Below are positions 29,138-36,829 of a stretch of DNA of 64,000 nt, in pieces. The notes under the pieces are model-generated. The model was not told where the DNA came from. It saw only the letters and a list, made by a program, of their open reading frames with translations, and did no database searches. The translations under genes and the position numbers were made by a program. Numbering within the stretch: position 1 is the stretch's first letter; the number at the start of each line of letters is the position of its first letter. Source of the stretch: an uncultured Bacilli bacterium (GTDB lineage: Bacteria; Bacillota_I; Bacilli_A; RF39; UBA660); NCBI GenBank assembly GCA_910586195.1, contig CAJUHO010000001.1, forward strand, positions 51,882 through 115,881, written 5' to 3'.

Positions 29138-30559
29138 ATGAAATTTTGTGAAAATTTGCAAAATTTGCGAAAGCGGAAAAATATTTCGCAAGAACAACTA
29201 GCAGAAATGTTAGGAGTAACGAGACAGTCTGTCTCAAAGTGGGAGTCGGGAGCAAGTTATCCAGAAATGGAAAAACTAACAGAGATGTGCAGGATTTTTC
29301 ATTGTAGTCTAGATGCTTTAGTTAATGGAGATGTGCTAGAGGCAGAGAATAAGAAAGATAATAATGTATTTTACTCTATTATGTCCTCTTTAGAACTTGC
29401 CGTAAAAAAGACAATTGCTATGCTTGAAAATATGAATGCTTCTGAGATTATAAAATTTCTATTTACGCTTTTGATTATTATAATTGTAATATTAATATGT
29501 AAAGTACCCTTTGTGTTGTTAGAAGAATCTATTAATTCTATTTTTTACTCAGGCGCAGGTAATATTGTTGGCAGTATCTTAAGGTCTTTATGGTCATTTT
29601 TACTAAATTTGATTTATGGAATTTTAGCAGTTTTATCTTTCCTTTATATTTATAAAGTAAAATATTTAGATAGAATTGAGCTTACGGATGATAATGAAGA
29701 AAAAATAAAAGTAGAAAAAGAAAATATTACAGTACATAAGGAACGAACTGCTATTAAGGAAAAGAGATACATCTATCAAGAAAATTCTGGTGTTTTTGAC
29801 TTTCTAACTACGATATTAATGACTTTTGTAAAATTTGTGTGTATTATTATATTGATATGGGATTTATGTGCTTTAGTAACTTCTGTTATTTTGTTAGCAC
29901 TAGTATTCATATTGGCAATAAAAGGATTATTATTAATAGGACCCATATTGATGGGGTTAGGTGTTATTCTATTTACTATTCTAATTGCCACCTTATTATT
30001 TAACTTTGTTGCAAATCGCAAAAGTAATCAAATGTTTACGTTAATAAGTTTATTTACATCCATAGTTTTGGGCGGTGTTGGAGTAGCACTATCGCTATGG
30101 TATTTTGCCAATCTAACATATATTGATGGTCTACCAGATGCTTACCATGAAAGAAAAGTGACGACTACTTATGAAATGAGAGATAACTTGACTGTAGGAC
30201 ATCATTATAATATTGAATATATAGAGGATGATACATTGCAAAATGAAATTCGTATAGATTTAAAATATTATTATCAAAAATACAATCCTAAAATTACACT
30301 AACAGATAATAAATACATAAATTATGAACTAGAAGAGAAGACGGCAATATACCCAAAAGAAATTATTGATGATATTATTGAAAGCTTAAAAAAAGGGCGT
30401 ATTTATACTTATGATAATTGCTTCGAGGTAAAGATGGTTATTACAACATCTAAAGAAAACATTAAAAAGTTAAAAACCAATACTTACTATGAATATTATT
30501 ATGATGAATATAATGATCCAGTGGCAGAGCAGAGGGAACTTGAAAACTTTATACAATAA
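29138..30559 (+). CDS. HTH regulator fused to a multi-pass membrane domain
   Basis: 473 codons from ATG 29138, behind GAGGTGA. Residues 1-65 are a canonical XRE HTH (ENLQNLRKRKNISQEQLAEMLGVTRQSVSKWESGASYPEMEKL). After a linker come five to six membrane helices (IIKFLFTLLIIIIVILICKV, FVKFVCIIILIWDLCALVTSV, LLLIGPILMGLGVILFTILI and others) and a C-terminal domain with Tyr/Asp-rich strands, probably outside the cell. Likely a membrane-tethered transcription regulator. The signal is unknown. Confidence 0.8.
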   Translation: MKFCENLQNLRKRKNISQEQLAEMLGVTRQSVSKWESGASYPEMEKLTEMCRIFHCSLDALVNGDVLEAENKKDNNVFYSIMSSLELAVKKTIAMLENMNASEIIKFLFTLLIIIIVILICKVPFVLLEESINSIFYSGAGNIVGSILRSLWSFLLNLIYGILAVLSFLYIYKVKYLDRIELTDDNEEKIKVEKENITVHKERTAIKEKRYIYQENSGVFDFLTTILMTFVKFVCIIILIWDLCALVTSVILLALVFILAIKGLLLIGPILMGLGVILFTILIATLLFNFVANRKSNQMFTLISLFTSIVLGGVGVALSLWYFANLTYIDGLPDAYHERKVTTTYEMRDNLTVGHHYNIEYIEDDTLQNEIRIDLKYYYQKYNPKITLTDNKYINYELEEKTAIYPKEIIDDIIESLKKGRIYTYDNCFEVKMVITTSKENIKKLKTNTYYEYYYDEYNDPVAEQRELENFIQ

Positions 30560-30561
30560 AG

Positions 30562-30582
30562 AAAAGGGATATTTTCCCTTTT
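30562..30582. terminator. Bidirectional terminator
   Basis: AAAAGGGA (30562-30569) and TCCCTTTT (30575-30582) pair with a 5-base loop. It lies between convergent genes and has A/T runs on both sides. Confidence 0.7.
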
Positions 30583-31156
30583 ATTTGTTTTTAGTAATTA
30601 ATTCTTCGCCTAATACTTCATAAGAAAATTTTCCATTTAAAATAGATTCATTTTCTAGTAGTACAGTATAGGAAATTTCCTCTGCAAAATTTTTCTCTAA
30701 TATGTTTTCATTTTGCAGTAGGTGGTTTAATTCTTTAATTTTATTGTAATCTGTAGTGATAATTACTTTCTTAGCAGGGACTAATTTTAAAATGGTACTA
30801 TGCTTTAGAGCCTCTTTACATGTAGTGGAATAGGCTCTTATTAATCCACCTGTGCCTAGCTTTATTCCTCCAAAGTAGCGAACAATTATTACTAAGATAT
30901 TGGTCATTTCTTGTTTTTGTAAAACATTTAGAATGGGAATACCCGCGGTACCACTGGGTTCTTTATCATCACTAGATTTTTCTTTTACACCTATTCGCCA
31001 GGCATAAGTATAATGAGTTGCCTTTGGGTATTTTGCTTTGGCATTTACTAATAAGTCTTTTACCTGTTCTTCCTTTATTATAGGATGTAAAATGGCTATG
31101 AATCTAGAATTTTTAACAATTAGTTCATATTCTAAAGTATTTTGAATTGTATACAT
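30581..31156 (-). CDS. YigZ/IMPACT-family protein
   Basis: 191 codons with the UPF0029 signature: KNSRFIAIL, ATHYTYAWRIG, SSDDKEPSGTAGIPIL and VIIVRYFGGIKLGTGGLIRAYS, then a C-terminal ferredoxin-like domain. In Bacillus this is YvyE. The eukaryotic homolog IMPACT modulates GCN2; the bacterial role is unresolved. Confidence 0.9.
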   Translation of the reverse strand: MYTIQNTLEYELIVKNSRFIAILHPIIKEEQVKDLLVNAKAKYPKATHYTYAWRIGVKEKSSDDKEPSGTAGIPILNVLQKQEMTNILVIIVRYFGGIKLGTGGLIRAYSTTCKEALKHSTILKLVPAKKVIITTDYNKIKELNHLLQNENILEKNFAEEISYTVLLENESILNGKFSYEVLGEELITKNK

Positions 31157-31314
31157 AGATTATCACCTATATCTATTATAATACAATAATAAATAATAAG
31201 AAAGAGCTCTATATTCCCGCTTTTTTTCCTAAAGAGTAAAAAAAGTAAAATTTTTCCAGAAAAATACTTGACTTTTTTTTGGTACGATAAGGCACAACAA
31301 GGGGGGAGAAGAAT

Positions 31315-31374
31315 ATGACTCAAAAAAAGATGCCCTCTTTGAATACAAAATTAGGGGGAAAATATGAGTACTGA
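31315..31374 (+). CDS. Upstream small ORF overlapping the HD-HAD gene start
   Basis: 19 codons (MTQKKMPSLNTKLGGKYEY) with a strong GGGGGGAG site 8 bases before ATG. Its 3' end overlaps the next ATG (31364) in another frame, so terminating ribosomes could reload there. Possible leader peptide or chance ORF. Confidence 0.35.
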   Translation: MTQKKMPSLNTKLGGKYEY

Positions 31375-32547
31375 GAAAAAATTAAATTCACAAACTGCTT
31401 ATGAATTACTAACAGAAGGAATTATTACTAATGAGAGGGATCTTTCCGAAGATAAAAACAGATGGATTATGCACTGTATATATACAGGAATTGCTGCAGG
31501 AAGAATTGTTGAGAGATTACAGTGTGATGCCGATTATGCTAAGGCTTTGGGGTACATTCATGATATTGGTAGAAGAATCAGTCATCCTAAACATCCAACA
31601 GAAGGCTATTTTTATATGAGAGACCTTGGTTATGATGAAGAGGCGATGATTTGCTTAACACATTCTTTTATTGATAATGATATCACGAAAGCGGCGGGAC
31701 CATTTTTACCAGAAGAAGCTTATAACATTGTTCAACCACATTTATTTAAAAATTCACCTAGTATATATGATAGTATTATTCAACTTTGTGACTTGTTTTG
31801 TTTAGAGACAGGCTTTACTACACTTGAAAAAAGAATATTAGACATATCTACTCGTAAAGGTGTGGTTCCTGGTTCTTTTGAACATTTTCAAAGCGCTATT
31901 AATCTTAAACAAAGACTTGAAAAATCAATGGGAAATATTTCGCTATATAGCTTATTTCCTGAAATATCAGAGGAAGATTTATTACAACAGGAGGATCACT
32001 ATAATCAATTAATAGAACTATTTGAAACAACATCGTTTAAAAAGTTAAATGTCGGTCTTGATATTGACAATGTAGTATCAGATTTTGATGGATTCTTAGA
32101 AGAAGAGTTTGCTACAAGATTGCCAGTGAAAGAAGGGGCTCAATATAATATGCATAAATTACATCATGATGGACATCGTGTTACGCTAATTTCTAATCGT
32201 GTATACCCACATTATACAAAGCTTATTTCACAACTAAAAATTGGTTAGATGAAAATCATCTTTACTATGACGCTTTGGTGCTTTCTACAAGTTCTGATAA
32301 AAGTCGGGAATGCAGGGATTATAATATTGATATTATGTATGATGATAATCCTTATAATTGTAGACAGTTAATAAATTCTGGCATTGATTGTTCACTAGTA
32401 GGGACAAATTATTGGAAAAAAGAAAAAGATGGGTTACGCATTGTTGCAAATTGGAAAGAATTATATCAAGAAGTAAATGATATTTCTATGCAACAAAGTG
32501 TTAATGAGATGCAAACTGAAAATAAAAAATTAGTTAAAGCAAAATAA
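31364..32547 (+). pseudogene. HD-HAD fusion gene interrupted by a frameshift
   Basis: Frame 1 (31364-32248, 294 codons) carries an HD domain (WIMHCIYTGIAAGRIVERLQ, LGYIHDIGRRISHPKHP, LTHSFIDND) and then the start of a HAD nucleotidase-like domain (LNVGLDIDNVVSDFDGFLEEEF, DGHRVTLISNR). It stops at 32246. The sense continues one frame away as TKNWLDENHLYYDALVLSTSSDKSRE and MYDDNPYNCRQLINSGIDC to 32547. A single-base change near 32230 restores about 394 residues. As written the HD half could still be made; the HAD half is cut before its C-terminal Asp motif. The intact fusion would suit nucleotide hydrolysis; the role is inferred. Confidence 0.7.
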
Positions 32548-32582
32548 TTTATGAAAGTATCTAGTAAAGGGGGAAAATAAAA

Positions 32583-33371
32583 ATGAAAATAGTAGATACA
32601 GGAAATCATTATGGAAATATGAATACGGCAGCATCGTTTTATCCAAAAAATACGACAAAGGAGTATAGAACACAAGACTTTCTTGCTAGAAGAATTCTTT
32701 TAGGAAATGATGAAGGATTCGATGGGCATAAAGTATTTATTGCTGATCAAAAGGATCAAAGTGGAACTTATCATATTTTAGGTGAAGAAGATGTTAAAAA
32801 AGCTCCAAATGGATGGGCTGAAATTGATATTGATGAAGATATCTTAGTGGTAACGGATAAAGCACCTGGGATTGTAGCAGCTCATGCTGTTGCAGATTGT
32901 CCAGTAGTAATGGTAAGTGATTATAAAAATGGAGTTACTGCAGTTTGCCACTGTAGTGGAGCTTTAGTAGATAAAATGCTTCCAGCACTTACTGTAGACG
33001 CATTACTTAAGGCAGAAAAAGATTTAGGAATGGATTATTGTGATCAAAATATTGGAGCCTATATTTCTGCATGTGCAGGTCCTAATTGGCAATATAACAA
33101 TTACCCAGGATGGGCAACAGATGAGAGCGTATGGAAAAATAGTATTATGGATAGAGGAAATGGTATTTTTAATATCAATATTCGTCAAGCAGTATTAGAA
33201 CAGTTTAATAATCGTGGTGTTAAAAATGTTAATATGAAATTAGTAGACACTATTACTAGTCCTGATTATTATTCACATTCTGCATCATTTAATGATCCAA
33301 CAAAAGCTGGTAGAAACTTGATTGGTGCCTTTTATCCAGAAGTAAATTTCCAAATGGTAAAGAAAAGATAA
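32583..33371 (+). CDS. Divergent PgeF/YfiH (laccase-domain) protein
   Basis: 262 codons behind AAAGGGGG. Core motifs of the Cu-oxidase_4/DUF152 family are recognisable: AAHAVADCPVVMVS (metal Cys after AD), AVCHCSGALVDKMLPALTVDAL in place of the usual HAGWRG segment, QNIGAYISACAGPNWQY, and YYSHSASFNDPTKAGRNLIGAF. Family members act on purine nucleosides or edit peptidoglycan precursors. The altered His-Gly-Trp loop makes the exact activity uncertain. Near the HD-HAD gene, which hints at nucleoside salvage. Confidence 0.75.
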   Translation: MKIVDTGNHYGNMNTAASFYPKNTTKEYRTQDFLARRILLGNDEGFDGHKVFIADQKDQSGTYHILGEEDVKKAPNGWAEIDIDEDILVVTDKAPGIVAAHAVADCPVVMVSDYKNGVTAVCHCSGALVDKMLPALTVDALLKAEKDLGMDYCDQNIGAYISACAGPNWQYNNYPGWATDESVWKNSIMDRGNGIFNINIRQAVLEQFNNRGVKNVNMKLVDTITSPDYYSHSASFNDPTKAGRNLIGAFYPEVNFQMVKKR

Positions 33372-33385
33372 ATATTAAAAAGTTG

Positions 33386-33420
33386 ACTGATAGAAAAGGA
33401 ATTTTATCAGTTTTCTTTTT
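33386..33420 (+). terminator. Terminator after the pgeF-like gene
   Basis: ACTGATA (33386-33392) pairs with TATCAGT (33405-33411), followed by TTTCTTTTT. Confidence 0.65.
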
Positions 33421-33454
33421 GCATATTAGGAATTATTGGAAAGTCAAAAAAATA

Positions 33455-33484
33455 TTGACAAACGAATGTACGATGCTATATATT
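33455..33484 (+). promoter_or_regulatory. Sigma-A-type promoter
   Basis: TTGACA (33455-33460) with TATATA (33477-33482, 16-base spacer) or TATATT (33479-33484, 18-base spacer). Precedes the hypothetical gene at 33552. Confidence 0.55.
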
Positions 33485-33551
33485 AGAAATACAGATGAAT
33501 TGTTTATTATAAAATGAAGATGATTTTCTGAACAATAAAAACTATAAATGA

Positions 33552-34253
33552 TTGGTAGAGCGATATATCGTTTGGGATATATGCTTAATTTTAGGGGGCA
33601 TTACAATAGATGAACAAAATATTTACACAAATTCAATATTAACCTTTGCATTTACAAGTGATGGTCAAATAATTGTTAAAAAAGATAGAGAAGGAAAGCT
33701 AGATACTCTTCCATGGCTTTTTATGGGTTGCCGTGAGAAAGATATTAAGGTTGATTATGAAGATAGTATTTGGGTAATGAATAATCCGAATGAATACAAA
33801 GAAAATGCTATGTTATTTTTTGCATATCATTTAAGAAACTGTAGAAAAGTTATCTTGGATGGATGGTTTGTTGGAAATGAGAATGCTTTATTAGATGTTG
33901 GAAAACTTCATGGAAAAATTGCAAATCATCAAATCAAAGAAATGACAGTTCTTGATGGTCCCTCTTTTATAAGAGTGAATAGCAGCTTATATGATGGCGG
34001 AACAACTCTATATGGGCAACGAATTATTAATGGAATAGAAACTAGATATATTGTTTTACCTAGCGATGAAGATATAGGAAAATTCCCAGAATTAGAAATA
34101 AAAGAGTTAGATGAATTAAGAGAAGATTTTAGTTTATTATCTGATAAAATGATACTTGGCATAACAGGGGAAGATGGAAAGATTATGGAGTCATTTGTAA
34201 GTCAGATAAAGTCTTTCAGTAAAAATTCTTTTATTAAAAAAATTGTTAAATGA
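33552..34253 (+). CDS. Hypothetical protein, start uncertain
   Basis: 233 codons if the TTG at 33552 is used. No ATG lies in frame near the 5' end; a GGGGGCATTACAATAGATG further on is a good-looking start but in the wrong frame, so the 5' end may be damaged. Visible segments include LPWLFMGCREKDIKVDYEDS, LFFAYHLRNCRKVILDGWFVGNENALLD and FPELEIKELDELREDFSLLSDKM. No membrane segment. I do not recognise the family. Confidence 0.55.
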   Translation: MVERYIVWDICLILGGITIDEQNIYTNSILTFAFTSDGQIIVKKDREGKLDTLPWLFMGCREKDIKVDYEDSIWVMNNPNEYKENAMLFFAYHLRNCRKVILDGWFVGNENALLDVGKLHGKIANHQIKEMTVLDGPSFIRVNSSLYDGGTTLYGQRIINGIETRYIVLPSDEDIGKFPELEIKELDELREDFSLLSDKMILGITGEDGKIMESFVSQIKSFSKNSFIKKIVK

Positions 34254-34383
34254 AAATGTGGATTTTAATGTTGTTTGATTTGCTTTAAAAGCAGTTGGGA
34301 GTCTAAATATTCAAAATTTTAAAACTATAGTAGTGATATTGCAGGATTTTTGGTATAATCTAGAGTAGAGAGGAGATGATGGA

Positions 34384-35523
34384 ATGCTTAAAAAGCATGA
34401 AAAATTAGATGTAGAAAATTTAAATGAAGTAATTTCAATTACAAAAAAATTATTAAAAATAGGTTTTACCTTTGCTATTATTGCCTTAATTGCGATTGCT
34501 ACTTACTTATTAAAAACGTGGAAAGTATTTGAATTTTTGAAAACTGTTTTGATTGTGATTTCTCCTGTTTTTATCGGGTTATTAATTGCTTGGTTATTTG
34601 ATCCAATTGTAACAGCAATGCAGAAAAAAATTCCAAGATTAGTAGCATGTATTGTTGTTTTTTTAGTATTTTTTGGTGGTATTGTACTACTCCTTTGCTT
34701 ATTACTGCCTTCTTTTACCATTCAAGTAAGGGAATTTGTAACAGGAATTCCTAATATATTAAAAGAGATAAAATCAATGTTAAATCAGTTCTTTTTGACT
34801 ATTAGCGGCGATAGCGGGATAGACTTAACTAGTGTAAAGGATCAAGTTTTTAATTCTATAGAAAATGTGGGAATTAGCTTAACTACTAAACTTCCTGATA
34901 TGTTTATTAATATAATTAAATCCATAATTAGTGGAGGAATGCTTTTAATACTTGGTATTATGGTAGGATTTTATATGCTTTATGATTTTAAGAAAGTAAA
35001 ATATGGGCTACTAGACTTTGTTCCTAAAAAATACCATACAGATGCAAAGGAATTAATGAAACGCTTAAACCATTCTTTACGTGGGTATATTCAAGGACTA
35101 TTTGCTGTCATGTTTTTAGTGTTTATTACCCAAAGTATCGGTCTTACTTTAGCGGGATTAAAGGCACCTATGATTTTTGCACTATTTTGTGCACTAACCG
35201 ATATTATTCCCTATTTAGGGCCTTATATTGGTGGGGCTCCTGCTGTATTAGTTGGCTTTACGATTTCACCTATTGTAGGTATTTTTACACTCATTTCGAT
35301 TGTTGTAGTACAGTTGCTTGAGAACAATTTCTATCAACCATTAATTATGGGAAAAGCAATGCAATTACATCCTGTAACAATTATTGTAGGACTCTTGCTT
35401 TTCCAACATTTCTTTGGTATTATAGGTATGATTGTAGCAACTCCAGTTATAGCATGTGTTAAAGTAATATTTACTTTTATAGACGAAAAAATAAATGTAA
35501 TGGAAATGATACGAGAAAATTAA
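34384..35523 (+). CDS. AI-2E family membrane transporter
   Basis: 379 codons, about eight membrane helices, with the AI-2E_transport family hallmark ALTDIIPYLGPYIGGAPAVLVG and LVQ-like LENNFYQPLIMGKAMQLHPVTIIVGLL. An extended -10 (TGGTATAAT near 34354) precedes it. Family members export varied solutes, and the substrate cannot be read from sequence. In Bacillus the homolog YrrI also lies just upstream of alaS. Confidence 0.88.
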   Translation: MLKKHEKLDVENLNEVISITKKLLKIGFTFAIIALIAIATYLLKTWKVFEFLKTVLIVISPVFIGLLIAWLFDPIVTAMQKKIPRLVACIVVFLVFFGGIVLLLCLLLPSFTIQVREFVTGIPNILKEIKSMLNQFFLTISGDSGIDLTSVKDQVFNSIENVGISLTTKLPDMFINIIKSIISGGMLLILGIMVGFYMLYDFKKVKYGLLDFVPKKYHTDAKELMKRLNHSLRGYIQGLFAVMFLVFITQSIGLTLAGLKAPMIFALFCALTDIIPYLGPYIGGAPAVLVGFTISPIVGIFTLISIVVVQLLENNFYQPLIMGKAMQLHPVTIIVGLLLFQHFFGIIGMIVATPVIACVKVIFTFIDEKINVMEMIREN

Positions 35524-35534
35524 ATCATGATATA

Positions 35535-35714
35535 CGTAGAAAAAGATAAGTACAAAATTGCTATCTTTTAAGAGAGTCTATGGTTGGTGAAAATAGACAA
35601 GATACTTTTTTGGAAAGCTCCTTTGGAGTATATTCGGGTAACCGTTATCAAAATAAGACCAATATAGGATGGTACCGGGCAAATTTTGTCCTCCTATGCT
35701 TTGGTCTTTTATTG
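35535..35714 (+). promoter_or_regulatory. T-box riboswitch (alanine)
   Basis: All T-box parts are visible in order: stem I base with AGTA (35549-35552), a GAGAG stretch and apical loop (GGTTGGTGAAAATAGAC), the specifier segment GGAAA-GCT-CCTTTGGAGTA with GCT at 35617-35619 (alanine), the T-box AGGATGGTACCGGG (35667-35680), and a terminator AAGACC (35655-35660)/GGTCTT (35703-35708). Uncharged tRNA-Ala would favour the antiterminator and expression of the two kinases and alaS downstream. Confidence 0.9.
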
Positions 35715-35725
35715 TTGGAGGGTAT

Positions 35726-36268
35726 ATGGAATTATATTTAATTGCTGGTTGTGCAAGAAGTGGGAAAAATCAATTTGCTGGTTATTTAAAAGAAGAATGG
35801 GAAAAACGTGGAAAAAAAGTTTGTCTTTTAAAAATTACAGCGCCACTTTATCATTATGCTTGTGACTATTTTGGCTGGGATGGTGATGAAAAAAAGAAAC
35901 CACGTACATTTTTACAGACGATGGGAATTGAATACATTAAGGAAGAACTTAAGATGCCTGATTTTTTGTTAAATCGTCTGAATGAAGATATTATTATTTT
36001 AAGTAAATTCTTTGATATTGGTATTATTACGGATGGAAGACTTAAAGAGGAAATACAAAAATTAAAGGAACAATATCCTTCCTTAGTTACCATTCATATA
36101 TTGCGATCTAGTTACGATAATGATTTAACGGAGAAAGAAAAATCCCATATAACAGAACAGAACCTGATAAATTATCATTCGTTTGATGAGGAAATATTAA
36201 ATGATTCTTTAGAAAATTTGCAACAACATGCACTAAAAATAGTAACAGAAAGGAGTGAAAAGGGATGA
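35726..36268 (+). CDS. P-loop nucleotide kinase-like protein
   Basis: 181 codons from ATG 35726 with GGAGGG upstream, directly after the T-box. Walker A GCARSGKN has Asn instead of Ser/Thr after Lys, as in some deoxynucleoside monophosphate kinases (GKD/GKN type). GIITDGRLKEEIQKL resembles the D-x-R substrate loop of that fold. Substrate unknown. Its stop overlaps the next kinase start (ATGA), so both are co-translated and under alanine control. Confidence 0.75.
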   Translation: MELYLIAGCARSGKNQFAGYLKEEWEKRGKKVCLLKITAPLYHYACDYFGWDGDEKKKPRTFLQTMGIEYIKEELKMPDFLLNRLNEDIIILSKFFDIGIITDGRLKEEIQKLKEQYPSLVTIHILRSSYDNDLTEKEKSHITEQNLINYHSFDEEILNDSLENLQQHALKIVTERSEKG

Positions 36269-36828
36269 AAAATTTAATTGCCATTGTTGGTATGGCTGGT
36301 AGTGGAAAAAGTATTGCCACAGATTATTTAGTAAAAAAAGGATATCAAAATATCTATTTTGGTGGCGTAATTTATAAACGTATGAGGGAAGAAAATATCG
36401 AAATTACACCCGATAGTCAAAAAGAGTTTAGAGAAAATTTACGAAAAGAATATGGTATGGGTGCTGTTGCCTCCTTATTGTTACCTGAAATAAAAAAGGC
36501 GCATGCTTCAGGGAATACTGTGTTAGATGGTCTTTATTCATGGGATGAATATTTAATACTCGAAAAGGAATTTGGACAAAAATTAAAAATGATTGGTGTG
36601 GTTTGTGACAGAAAAATTCGTTATAAGAGAATAGCAGTACGTAAAGACAGACCGTTTCAATATGAAGATATTGTCAAAAGGGACCTAGCAGAGATTGAAA
36701 ACTCTGCCAAAGGGGGCCCTATTGCTTATGCTGATTATTATATTTTCAATAATGGATCTTTAGATGACTATTATAGGCGTCTAGATGAGATTTTAAAACA
36801 TATAGAAGAACATGAAGGAGAAGAGTAG
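36265..36828 (+). CDS. P-loop kinase (dephospho-CoA-kinase/adenylate-kinase-like)
   Basis: 187 codons. AIVGMAGSGKSIATDYLVKKG is a Walker A, GNTVLDGLYSWDEYLIL a Walker B-like strand, and CDRKIRYKRIAVRKDRP a lid-like Arg-rich segment, followed by DLAEIENSAKGGPIAYADYYIFNN. This matches the COG0237-like kinases often annotated dephospho-CoA kinase-related, which probably use nucleotides. Overlaps its neighbour upstream and ends one base before the alaS start. Confidence 0.78.
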   Translation: MKNLIAIVGMAGSGKSIATDYLVKKGYQNIYFGGVIYKRMREENIEITPDSQKEFRENLRKEYGMGAVASLLLPEIKKAHASGNTVLDGLYSWDEYLILEKEFGQKLKMIGVVCDRKIRYKRIAVRKDRPFQYEDIVKRDLAEIENSAKGGPIAYADYYIFNNGSLDDYYRRLDEILKHIEEHEGEE

Positions 36829-36829
36829 T

